From: Massilia forsythiae
Lineage (GTDB): Bacteria > Pseudomonadota > Gammaproteobacteria > Burkholderiales > Burkholderiaceae_D
Direction: 5' to 3'
DNA: 64,000 bases
Assembly (NCBI RefSeq): GCF_012849555.1
Contig: NZ_CP051685.1
Span: 5,766,001-5,830,000 of the forward strand
The translations under genes and the position numbers were made by a program. The notes beneath the pieces were generated by a model that was given only the letters and a program-made list of their open reading frames with translations, had not been told where the DNA came from and did no database searches. Of the stretch, positions 36,339 through 44,361 are shown piece by piece. Within the stretch, counting starts at the first letter, position 1; each line of letters begins with the position of its first letter.

Positions 36339-36956
36339 ATGACGACTTCAGTAACATCTTCATCGGGACGAACCCTTCATCATCATGCAACTAGAACGAC
36401 AACGCCACGTGAGGATGCCGATGCAAAAGCCGTACGGATCAAAGTAAGTAAAGAAGAACGGCTTGAGGAAAACCGGGAATACCTGAAAAACACGAACGTC
36501 CAAGCCTTTCTCAAAGCGATTGCCGATGCGGAAGGAGGCGGATACGACTTCAAGTACGGAGCGATTAAAGGCAAACGCAACGACCCATGGCGATTTTCCG
36601 ACTACGCGACTCATCCCGGTCCCGGGCGTGACGGTGTCACCACTGCTGCGGGCATGTATCAGATCAACAAATTGACTTGGCAAGATCATGGTGAAAAGGG
36701 CATGGGCTTGACCGATTTCACGCCGGAAACACAGGATCTCATCGCCGTTTCGCTTCTTCGCCGACTCGGTGTCATCGACAAGATTAAGGATGGCGATATC
36801 GAAGCAGGAATGTCACAGGCATCGAAACCGTGGGCCGCGCTCCCTGCAGGACGCGGCCAAACCGGGCGGTATCAAACCGGGCGGTATAACCAGCCCTGCG
36901 TGACATTCGAGCATTTCGAAACGACATACAAGGCTGCGGGAGGAAGCGTCAAATGA
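36339..36956 (+). CDS. Lambda-lysozyme-like peptidoglycan hydrolase, candidate T6SS effector
   Basis: 205 residues from ATG 36339 with GAGG upstream. Residues 1-50 are polar and unlike the family; from about 55 it follows lambda-type lysozymes/transglycosylases: FLKAIADAEGGG with catalytic candidate Glu65, a His-Pro-Gly turn, TTAAGMYQINKLTW, FTPETQDLIAVSLL, and PWAALPAG. There is no signal peptide or holin, which fits delivery by T6SS and not export or phage lysis. It sits directly after a PAAR remnant and overlaps the next, secreted protein by ATGA. Cleaving peptidoglycan of rivals is the inferred role. An alternative is a relict prophage lysozyme, but no phage genes surround it. Confidence 0.72.
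   Translation: MTTSVTSSSGRTLHHHATRTTTPREDADAKAVRIKVSKEERLEENREYLKNTNVQAFLKAIADAEGGGYDFKYGAIKGKRNDPWRFSDYATHPGPGRDGVTTAAGMYQINKLTWQDHGEKGMGLTDFTPETQDLIAVSLLRRLGVIDKIKDGDIEAGMSQASKPWAALPAGRGQTGRYQTGRYNQPCVTFEHFETTYKAAGGSVK
36858..36887 (+). repeat. 15-bp tandem duplication in the lysozyme-like gene
   Basis: Two exact copies of caaaccgggcggtat in tandem add a second QTGRY pentapeptide just before the C-terminal helix. The frame is preserved. Confidence 0.85.
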
Positions 36957-37507
36957 AGAACCGCACGATTACATCCATATTCCTCATTGTCGCCACCTCG
37001 ATTGCCCAGGCCGCGTCGCCCGCATTGGGCGTTGGCGAACCGTTTATCAAGGCCCAGGAGAAACTTCAGGCCGAAGGATGGCGTGCCGATCTGTCGGCAC
37101 ATGCTGCAAGCGGCGAATACACGGGCGTCGAACGCCAACTCGTCCAGGACGGATTTGCCGAGGTCGATTACTGCAGCCTTGGAGAATCGCTATGCGTATT
37201 TCAATACATAAGGAACAACGCTTGCTTGCGGCTTCATGCGAAAGGCGAGGAAACGCGCTCTATGAAAATCGAGAGCTGGTCGAATCAATGTCGAGAAAAG
37301 GGAGCGAGCGAGGATGTGAATCCTCTTCCGGCCGACGTTCGCTACGCTATGCAATGGCGTGGTGACTGCGATAATTTTGGGCAGTGCGAAGGCATGAACG
37401 AGTATTTGCGTAATCTTGAAAAGAAATATGCCGGCCAACCCGCGATCCTGAAACTGCTTGGCGCATATGACGATTCGCTCCAGCCCGGGCGACGTAAAGC
37501 GCAATGA
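36953..37507 (+). CDS. Secreted cysteine-rich protein, candidate immunity protein
   Basis: 184 residues. ATG 36953 overlaps the lysozyme-like stop by 4 bp. Signal peptide MKNRTITSIFLIVATSIAQA, then a mature domain of about 164 residues with six cysteines (YCSLGESLC, NNACL, NQCREK, GDCDNFGQC), consistent with disulfides in the periplasm. I recognise no family. Position, coupling and periplasmic export fit an immunity protein neutralising the cell-wall-degrading partner. GC content is lower than that of the flanking genes, suggesting joint transfer. Confidence 0.7.
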   Translation: MKNRTITSIFLIVATSIAQAASPALGVGEPFIKAQEKLQAEGWRADLSAHAASGEYTGVERQLVQDGFAEVDYCSLGESLCVFQYIRNNACLRLHAKGEETRSMKIESWSNQCREKGASEDVNPLPADVRYAMQWRGDCDNFGQCEGMNEYLRNLEKKYAGQPAILKLLGAYDDSLQPGRRKAQ

Positions 37508-37566
37508 TCCGCTTGCGATGAGACCGGGGAGGCAGGCGGCATTGAAGCGAGCGGATCGGGCCCGCG

Positions 37567-40257
37567 TCACCGCAAATCCAGCCAGAACTTGCGCACCCCC
37601 TCTTCCTCGTCCAGCGGCCCGACCGTGAACCCGAGCTTCCTCACCAGCCCCAGCACCGGCGCATTCTGCGGCAACGCCTCGCCGACGATCTCGCGCGTGC
37701 CGCGCGCGCGGCAATAATCGATCAGCTTGTGCATCAACATGATGCCCAGGCCCTTGCCCTTCAGGTCGGAGCGCACCGTCACCGCGAACTCGGCGCTCAT
37801 GTTGTCCGGATCGGCCACCACCCGCCCCACCGCCAGCGTCTCCTGCACGCCGTGCGTGTCCGGCCGGGTGGCGATGAAGGCCATCTCGCGGTCGTAGTCG
37901 ATCTGGGTGAAGCGCGCCAGCTGCGCCGGCTGCAGCTCGCGCACGCGCACGAACATGCGGTAGCGCACGTCGTCCGGCGTGAGCGCGTTGAACAGGGCGA
38001 CGTGGGCCGGGCCGTCCTCGGGGCGGATCGGGCGCAGCAGCAGCGGCGCGCCCTGCCATTGCACGGTCTCTTCCAGCTCGGCCGGATAGGGGCGGATCGC
38101 CAGCCGGTCCAGCGTGCTGGCCGAGCGGTCGGCCATGGCGATGCGCATGCGCGCGTCCAGCACGACGGCGCCGCGGCTGTCGGCCAGCAGCGGGTTGATG
38201 TCGAGTTCGACGATTTCCGGCAGCTCGGCCACCAGCTGCGACACCTGCACCAGCACCGCCGAGACGGCGTCCAGGTCGGCCGCCGGGTGGTTGCGGTAGC
38301 CGGCCAGGCGGCGCGCGACGCGGGTGCGGCCGATCAGGTCGCGCGCCAGCACCATGTTCAGCGGCGGCAGTCCCACCGCGTGGTCGGCCGCCACCTCCAC
38401 CGCCAGGCCGCCGTGGCCGAACAGGATCACCGGGCCGAACACCGGGTCGGTGGCGGCGCCGGCGATCAGCTCGTGCGCTTCGGGGTTGCGCGCCATCGCC
38501 TGCACGATGAAGCCGTCCAGGCGCGCATCCGGGCGCAGCTCGGCCAGGCGGCGGCGCATGCGCTCGGTGGCGGCAAACACCGCTTCCGGCGTGTCCAGGT
38601 CGAGCGTGACGCCGCCGACGTCGCTCTTTTGCGCCACGTCCGGCGACAGGATCTTGACCGCCACCGGAAAGCCGATCGCGCGGGCAGCGTCCACCGCTTC
38701 CTCGGCCGTGGACGCGGCGCGGGTCGGCACCACCGGAATGCCGTAGGCGGCCAGGATCGCCTTGGTGTCCGGGTCGGACAGCAGGTAGCGCCCGCTGGCG
38801 CGGCCGCGCTCGAGCGCCTGGCGCACCAGCAGGCGCGCGCGTTCGCGGTCCGGCGCGCCATCGCCGCTGGAGGCCGGTACTTCCATCAGCAGGTGCTGGT
38901 TGCGCCGGTAATGCACGATCTGCAGGAAGCCGTTCACCGCTTCTTCCGGCGTGCGGTAGGACGGCATGCCGGCCTCGGAGGCGATGGTGCGCGCTTCCAG
39001 CACGCCGTTCCCGCCCAGCCAGCAGGCCAGCAGGTTGCGCGAGGTGGCGCGCGCCAGCGGCGCCAGCGCGCGCGCCACGGCGGCCGGATCGACCACGGCG
39101 TTTGGCGCATGCACGATCAGCACCGCGCTGGCGTCCGGCTCGCGCAGCAGCACCTCGACCACTTCGCGATAGCGTTCCGGCGGCGCGTCGCCGTGCAGGT
39201 TGAGCGGGCCGCTGCCGCGCCATTCCGGCACCAGTTCGCGCAGCTTGGCCACGGTGTCCTCGCCCAGCTGCGCCGCCGCGCCGCCGCCGAACAGTAGCGC
39301 GTCGGCGGCCAGCACCACCGGGCCGGCGCCGTTGCCGAGGATGGCCAGGCGCTCGCCGTACAGCGGGCGCGCGCGCGCCAGCGTCTCCACCGCGGCGAAC
39401 AGCTGGCCGGTGGTGTAGGCGCGCAGCATGCCGGCGCGGCGGATGGCGGCGTCGTAGACGTCGTCCGGCGTGGCCAGCACGCCCGCCAGGCAGGCGGCGC
39501 CGGCGGCCGCCTCCAGCGAGCGCCCGGCTTTCAGCATCAGGGTCGGCTTGCTTCTCGCCGCCGCGCGCGCGGCCGACATGAACTTGCGAGCGTAGCGCAG
39601 GCTTTCCACGTGCAGCAGGATGGCGCCGGTGCCGGGGTCGCTGGCCAGGTAGTCCAACGCATCGCCGAAGTCGACGTCGGCCGAGTCGCCCAGCGCGACG
39701 AAGCTGGAAAAGCCGATGCCGCGCGTGCGCGCCCAGTCCAGCACCCCGGTCATCAGGGCGCCCGATTCGGACACGAAGGCGATCCGCCCCGGCGCCGCGC
39801 CGCCGGCCGCCGTGCTGGCGTTCAGGCCGATGCCGGGCGCCAGCAGGCCGGCGCTGTCGGGGCCGAGGATGCGCAGCAGGTAGGGGTTGGCGGCGTCCAG
39901 CATCGCCTGCTTGATGCTGCGGCCACGCCCGTCGCGCGCCCCGGCCACGCCCGGGCTCATGACGATGGCGGCGCGCGTGCCGAGTTCGCCCAGCGCGCGC
40001 ACGATGCCCGGCAGCGTGCGCGGCGGCGTGCAGATGACGGCCAGCTCCGGCGCCTGCGGCAGGTCCGTCACGTCGGGCCAGGCCCGCAGCCCGGCCAGCG
40101 TCTCGTACTTCGGGTTGACCGGGTACAGCGGCCCCTTGAAACCGCCCGCCAGCAGGTTGCGCAGCACGGTCGCGCCGACGCTGCCGGGGCGCTCGGACGC
40201 GCCGACCAGGGCGATCGACTTCGGTGCGAACAGTTGGCGCAGGTTGCGGACGCTCAT
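37567..40257 (-). CDS. Acetate-CoA ligase-like/GNAT fusion (Pat-type protein acetyltransferase)
   Basis: 896 residues from ATG 40257, preceded by GGAGA. Order: CoA-binding Rossmann domain (LFAPKSIALVGASERPGSVG, about 8-27), succinyl-CoA-ligase-like domains to about 470, ATP-grasp domain about 490-700, and a C-terminal GNAT domain about 730-890 (RSDLKGKGLGIMLMHKLI, RKLGFTVGP). In the Pat/PatZ family the ligase-like part is usually inactive and binds acetyl-CoA, while the GNAT part acetylates lysines such as that of acetyl-CoA synthetase. In this subfamily a His in the ligase part decides activity; I did not establish it. Single gene, divergent from the CDF transporter. Confidence 0.9.
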   Translation of the reverse strand: MSVRNLRQLFAPKSIALVGASERPGSVGATVLRNLLAGGFKGPLYPVNPKYETLAGLRAWPDVTDLPQAPELAVICTPPRTLPGIVRALGELGTRAAIVMSPGVAGARDGRGRSIKQAMLDAANPYLLRILGPDSAGLLAPGIGLNASTAAGGAAPGRIAFVSESGALMTGVLDWARTRGIGFSSFVALGDSADVDFGDALDYLASDPGTGAILLHVESLRYARKFMSAARAAARSKPTLMLKAGRSLEAAAGAACLAGVLATPDDVYDAAIRRAGMLRAYTTGQLFAAVETLARARPLYGERLAILGNGAGPVVLAADALLFGGGAAAQLGEDTVAKLRELVPEWRGSGPLNLHGDAPPERYREVVEVLLREPDASAVLIVHAPNAVVDPAAVARALAPLARATSRNLLACWLGGNGVLEARTIASEAGMPSYRTPEEAVNGFLQIVHYRRNQHLLMEVPASSGDGAPDRERARLLVRQALERGRASGRYLLSDPDTKAILAAYGIPVVPTRAASTAEEAVDAARAIGFPVAVKILSPDVAQKSDVGGVTLDLDTPEAVFAATERMRRRLAELRPDARLDGFIVQAMARNPEAHELIAGAATDPVFGPVILFGHGGLAVEVAADHAVGLPPLNMVLARDLIGRTRVARRLAGYRNHPAADLDAVSAVLVQVSQLVAELPEIVELDINPLLADSRGAVVLDARMRIAMADRSASTLDRLAIRPYPAELEETVQWQGAPLLLRPIRPEDGPAHVALFNALTPDDVRYRMFVRVRELQPAQLARFTQIDYDREMAFIATRPDTHGVQETLAVGRVVADPDNMSAEFAVTVRSDLKGKGLGIMLMHKLIDYCRARGTREIVGEALPQNAPVLGLVRKLGFTVGPLDEEEGVRKFWLDLR

Positions 40258-40362
40258 GCCGGGGGTCTCCAAGGGACCGGCCGGACCGTTCCAGCCGTGC
40301 AGGGCAATCGTAGCAAATTGGCTACACTGGGTCGATACCCCCACAGCATGCAGGATGCATCG

Positions 40363-41358
40363 ATGACCGACTCCAATACAAAACAGCCCCTGCAGGAGGC
40401 CCCGTCCGCGCCCGCCGCGGAAGACGGCAAGGACGCCAAGGGAGGCGGCTCCAAGAAAGTGATCTACGCCGCCATCGTGGCCAACCTCGGCATCGCCGTG
40501 TCGAAATTCGTGGTCGCCGGCATCACCGGCAGCGCCGCCATGGCGGCCGAGGGCATCCACTCGGCGGTCGACACCGGCAACGAACTGCTGCTGCTGGTCG
40601 GCGAGCGCCGCAGCACGCGTCCGGCCGATGCACGCCATCCTTTCGGCTACGGCAAGAGCCTGTATTTCTGGGCGCTGCTGGTGGCGCTGAGCGTGTTCGC
40701 GCTGGGCGGCGGCCTGTCGATCTACCACGGCGTCGACGCCCTGCGCCACCCGGAACCGCTGCGCGATCCGCTGTGGAACTACGTCGTGTTGGGCGTCTCG
40801 GCGCTGTTCGAAGGCTACAGTTGGAACGTCTCGCGCAAGGAACTGAACAAGCGCAGGAAACCCGGCGCCTCGCTGTGGCAGACGGTACGCGCCAGCAAGG
40901 ACGCATCGGTGTTCACCGTCTTCATCGAGGATTCCACCGCGCTGATCGGCCTGGCGATCGCCGCGCTCGGCATCCTGCTCGGGCAAGTGTTCGACAACCC
41001 GTATTGCGACCCGGCCGCCTCGGTGCTGGTGGGCCTGCTGCTGGTGGGCGCCGCCTTCACGCTGGCGCGCGAGACCGGCGGCCTGCTGGTGGGCGAAAGC
41101 ATCGGCGCCGACGCGACCAGACGCGTGCGCCGGATCTTCGAGGATGACGCGGCGATCCTGGAAGTCGGCGCGCTGCAGTCGATGCAGCTCGGGCCGGACG
41201 AGGCGCTGGTGACGGTGGCCGTCAAGTTCCGGCGCGAGATGCGCATCGGCGAGGTGGAAGCGGCGATCGCGCGCCTGGAAGCGGCGGTGGCGGCGGCCTA
41301 CCCGCACATCAGGCACGTGTATTTCGAGTCGAGCGCGCTGCGCTCGTCCATGCGCTGA
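40363..41358 (+). CDS. Cation diffusion facilitator family transporter
   Basis: 331 residues from ATG 40363 (ATG 40348 would add five). A soluble N-terminus of about 30 residues, then six helices: TM1 VIYAAIVANLGIAVSKFVVAG, HSAVDTGNELLLL carrying the TM2 metal-site His/Asp, and DSTALIGLAIA in TM5 with Asp. A cytosolic ferredoxin-like domain closes it (about 235-325), ending near HIRHVYFES. Exports Zn2+ or similar divalent ions by proton exchange. The short HPFGYG motif after TM2 is typical. Confidence 0.9.
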   Translation: MTDSNTKQPLQEAPSAPAAEDGKDAKGGGSKKVIYAAIVANLGIAVSKFVVAGITGSAAMAAEGIHSAVDTGNELLLLVGERRSTRPADARHPFGYGKSLYFWALLVALSVFALGGGLSIYHGVDALRHPEPLRDPLWNYVVLGVSALFEGYSWNVSRKELNKRRKPGASLWQTVRASKDASVFTVFIEDSTALIGLAIAALGILLGQVFDNPYCDPAASVLVGLLLVGAAFTLARETGGLLVGESIGADATRRVRRIFEDDAAILEVGALQSMQLGPDEALVTVAVKFRREMRIGEVEAAIARLEAAVAAAYPHIRHVYFESSALRSSMR

Positions 41359-41467
41359 CCGGATGGCGCCGATTCGAGCTCAAGCCACAGTCCAGAATCA
41401 TCCAGGCGCAAGCGCAAGCAGGCCAATGTCAGCGCGATTCTTGTGGAAGAATCTTGTTGGCAGCAGT

Positions 41468-41812
41468 TCAGGCGACGACCATGCCCAGCACATGCATTGC
41501 CATGAGCAACTGGATGATCAGCTGGATCAGGAACACGCCGGAAAACCGCATGTGGACGCGCTTGGTCGATTCGGCCGTCGATGAAAAACCTTGCGGACAG
41601 GTGGAGAGCAGGAACCACAGCACCAGGGCAATGATCGGATTGACCAGCTGGATCGCCGATCCGCCGACCCACGCGTCCGCACGGTTATCCGGACCCCAGT
41701 GAATCGCCACCTGGACGCCGGCGGCGAGCCGGTGCACCGTCCAGAACGCGACGGCGAATGTGGCGGCAACGAAGACAGCATTCGATATAGCTGCGGAACG
41801 ATGATTCATCAT
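41468..41812 (-). CDS. DUF1648/SdpI-like membrane protein
   Basis: 114 residues from ATG 41812 (41809 and 41836 are alternatives; no strong ribosome site). Three predicted helices. The loop after the first helix reads VAIHWGPDNRADAWVGGSAIQL, the signature of DUF1648 proteins such as the N-terminus of SdpI. SdpI-like proteins confer resistance to toxic peptides in Bacillus, but most single-domain members are uncharacterised. Convergent with the CDF gene. Confidence 0.75.
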   Translation of the reverse strand: MMNHRSAAISNAVFVAATFAVAFWTVHRLAAGVQVAIHWGPDNRADAWVGGSAIQLVNPIIALVLWFLLSTCPQGFSSTAESTKRVHMRFSGVFLIQLIIQLLMAMHVLGMVVA

Positions 41813-41968
41813 GTCTGCTTCTGCAAGTCGCCGCATGAAAAGGAAAGCCGTATAGTAGGATTGCCTTGCAAAACATGCAAGGCATCGCTGCGGCCGCCGA
41901 AGTTGCGTTTCCAGGCCGAGAGCGTATCCCACGCCGGTTGCCCATGCAGCCCATGCTAGAATGGCCGG

Positions 41969-42406
41969 GTGAAATCCATCGTCCGTTCGCTGCTGGTCTG
42001 GCTGTTGCTGCTGGCGCTCCCGTTCCAGGGGGTCGCGGCGGCGCGCATGCTGCCGTGCGTAGCGGACGGCATTGGCGCGCGTACCGCCATGGCGGCGCCG
42101 GCGCATGCGACCATGGCGCACGATGCATCCGCGTCCGCAAGAGCGTCCTGCCACGACGCCAGCGGCGCCCAGTCCGCCGCGCGCGGCCAGCCGCACGACG
42201 GCGCCGCATCCCACGACGGCGCCAAGTCCCATCCCGGCGCCAGCCACTGCGCCGCCTGCTGCATCGGCGCCGCGATGGCGAGCGCCCTGCCGCCCTTGCC
42301 GGCAATGCCGTCGCCACCCTCGGCATCGATTCCGTTCCGCGCCGGCCACGTGCCGAGCGTCGACCCGGCCCTGCCCGAACGTCCGCCCAGGACCGCCCTC
42401 GCCTGA
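41969..42406 (+). CDS. His/Cys-rich small protein at the head of a copper operon
   Basis: 145 residues. Signal peptide MKSIVRSLLVWLLLLALPFQGVAA. The mature part has repeated His and Met in the middle (HATMAHDASAS, QPHDGAASHDGAKSHPG), a HCAACC cluster, and a Pro-rich tail. It resembles DUF2946-like proteins found beside copper genes. Likely a periplasmic metal-binding protein; the metal is inferred from the operon. The next gene starts 60 bp on. Confidence 0.7.
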   Translation: MKSIVRSLLVWLLLLALPFQGVAAARMLPCVADGIGARTAMAAPAHATMAHDASASARASCHDASGAQSAARGQPHDGAASHDGAKSHPGASHCAACCIGAAMASALPPLPAMPSPPSASIPFRAGHVPSVDPALPERPPRTALA

Positions 42407-42466
42407 CCCGCGCCGCCGCCGTGCGCCCTGCCGGCGGCTGTCTTTCCGCATCCAGACGAGGTTTAC

Positions 42467-42919
42467 ATGCATATCGTTCGTCCCGATGGCCGCGCGCGCG
42501 GCCGTCCCTTGCACCATCTTGCCGCACAGGCGGCCGCCCTGCTGCTGGCCGCCGGCCTGGCGCACGCCGCCGACCCTGCGCCGCCGGCGGCCGGCGCCGC
42601 CGACCCGCACGCTGCCGTGCCGCCCACCCTCTATCGCCCGCTGCTGCCGCCCTCCATGCCCGCGGCAGAACCCGAGACCACGCCGGACCAGCGCTGGCGC
42701 GACGCCAACGCCACCGTCGCCGCCTACAACGCGATGTCGCTGACGATGAAGGGCATGGGCGGGCACGCCGGCCACGCGATGCCGGCGGCCGGCGACGCAG
42801 CGCAATCCGGCCATGGCGCCATGCACACGGCGCCGGCCGCATCCACGCCGGTGCCCGCGCCCGCAGCGGCGCCCGAGCAGCCGCACCAGCACCAGCACCA
42901 GCACAAGGAGTCGCCATGA
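42467..42919 (+). CDS. His/Met-rich periplasmic hypothetical protein of the copper operon
   Basis: 150 residues from ATG 42467. Signal sequence ends near LAHAA. A conserved core (RWRDANATVAAYNAM) is followed by GMGGHAGHAM and a C-terminal run of alternating His and Gln. Such His/Met stretches bind Cu(I)/Cu(II). Its stop overlaps the ATG of the TolC-like gene by 4 bp. No known family assigned. Confidence 0.72.
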   Translation: MHIVRPDGRARGRPLHHLAAQAAALLLAAGLAHAADPAPPAAGAADPHAAVPPTLYRPLLPPSMPAAEPETTPDQRWRDANATVAAYNAMSLTMKGMGGHAGHAMPAAGDAAQSGHGAMHTAPAASTPVPAPAAAPEQPHQHQHQHKESP

Positions 42920-44361
42920 GCGCGCACCGCCACAAGCGCGCGCCGCAGCGCCGGCACCGAACCGCTCCCGCTACGCTGTGCGCCGCCGCACTCGCATCGG
43001 CGCTGCTCGCGGGCTGCGCCGGCGTTACACCGGACCACGGCTTCGCCGGCGTAGCCGACAGCACCCGGGAACGCATCGGCGCCACGCCGCGCCTGGCGCA
43101 GGACGCCGCCGCGGCGCAGGAATTGCAGGAAATCGTGCGCGCCGAACTGGCCGCGCCGCTCACCATGGACGGCGCGGTGCGCGTCGCGCTGATCAACAAC
43201 CCCGGCCTGCAGGCGACCTACTGGAACGTCGGCATCGCCCAGGCCGAACTGGCGCAGGCGTCGCGGCTACCGAATCCGGCGCTCGGCTTCCAGCGCGTCA
43301 GCGGCCAGGGCGAGGTCGAGATCGAGCGCGGCTTGAATGTCAACCTGGCCGCCGTGCTGACCGCGCCGCTGGCCGCGCGCCTGGAAGCGCGCCGCTTCGA
43401 TGCGGTGCGGCGCGAGGTCGGCGCCGCCATCGAGCGCCACGCGCTGGAGACGCGGCGCGCCTGGATCGAGGCCGTGGCCGCACAGCAGAGCCTCGACTAC
43501 GCCCGCCGCGTGCATGCCGCCGCCGAAGCCAGCGCCGAGCTGGCCGCACGCATGCGCGGCGCCGGCAACATCGCCGGGCTCGACCTGGCGCGCGAACAGG
43601 CATTCCAGGCGGACGCCGCCGCCGCGCTGGCGCGAAGCGGCCGGCAAGTCACGGCGGCGCGCGAAAAGCTCACGCGCCTGCTCGGGCTGTGGGGCCAGGA
43701 CACGCAATATACCCTGCCCGAGCGCCTGCCCGACCTGCCCGACGCACCGGCCGAACTGCGCGACGTCGAGCGCCTCGCCCTGGCACGGCGCCTGGACGTG
43801 CAGGCCGCCAAGGCAGATGCCGAAGCCACCGCCGCCAGCCTCGGCTTGAGCCGCACCACCCGCTTCGTCAACGTGCTGGAACTGGGCTACGCCGGCAAGT
43901 CGGAACGCAGCGCGCCGTCGATGCGCGGCTACGCGTTGTCGCTGGAATTGCCGCTGTTCGACTGGGGCGGCGCCCGCGTGGCGCGCGCCGAAGCGACCTA
44001 CATGCAGGCGCTGCAACGCGTGGCCGACACGGCGGTCACGGCGCGCAGCGAGGCGCGCGAAAGCTACCTCGACTACCGCAGCGCCTACGACCTGGCGGCG
44101 CACTACCGCGACAGCGTGATCCCGCTGCGCAAGCGGATCTCGCACGAGGTCCTGCTGCGCTACAACGGCATGCTGGCCAGTACGCAAGCCCTGCTGGCCG
44201 ATTCGCGCGAACAGGCCGGGGCCGTCAACGCCTACATTGACGCCCTGCGCGACTTCTGGAGCGCCCAGGCCGCATTGCAGGCGGCGCTGGGCGACCGCAT
44301 CGACATGCCCGGCGCGCAACCCATGCCGCCCGCGGCGAACCGACACGAGGATCACCAATGA
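42916..44361 (+). CDS. TolC-family outer-membrane lipoprotein
   Basis: 481 residues from ATG 42916 with AAGGAG upstream. A lipobox (LLAGC) follows a long basic N-terminus. Two OEP repeats are visible (VALINNPGLQATYWNVGIAQAELAQASRLPNP and LARRLDVQAAKADAEA), with SLELPLFDWGGARVARAEA in the second. Forms a trimeric outer-membrane channel. No RND or membrane-fusion partner is encoded nearby; instead it is coupled by 4-bp overlaps to the His/Met-rich protein and the multicopper oxidase, a layout seen in betaproteobacterial copper loci. Confidence 0.9.
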   Translation: MSAHRHKRAPQRRHRTAPATLCAAALASALLAGCAGVTPDHGFAGVADSTRERIGATPRLAQDAAAAQELQEIVRAELAAPLTMDGAVRVALINNPGLQATYWNVGIAQAELAQASRLPNPALGFQRVSGQGEVEIERGLNVNLAAVLTAPLAARLEARRFDAVRREVGAAIERHALETRRAWIEAVAAQQSLDYARRVHAAAEASAELAARMRGAGNIAGLDLAREQAFQADAAAALARSGRQVTAAREKLTRLLGLWGQDTQYTLPERLPDLPDAPAELRDVERLALARRLDVQAAKADAEATAASLGLSRTTRFVNVLELGYAGKSERSAPSMRGYALSLELPLFDWGGARVARAEATYMQALQRVADTAVTARSEARESYLDYRSAYDLAAHYRDSVIPLRKRISHEVLLRYNGMLASTQALLADSREQAGAVNAYIDALRDFWSAQAALQAALGDRIDMPGAQPMPPAANRHEDHQ

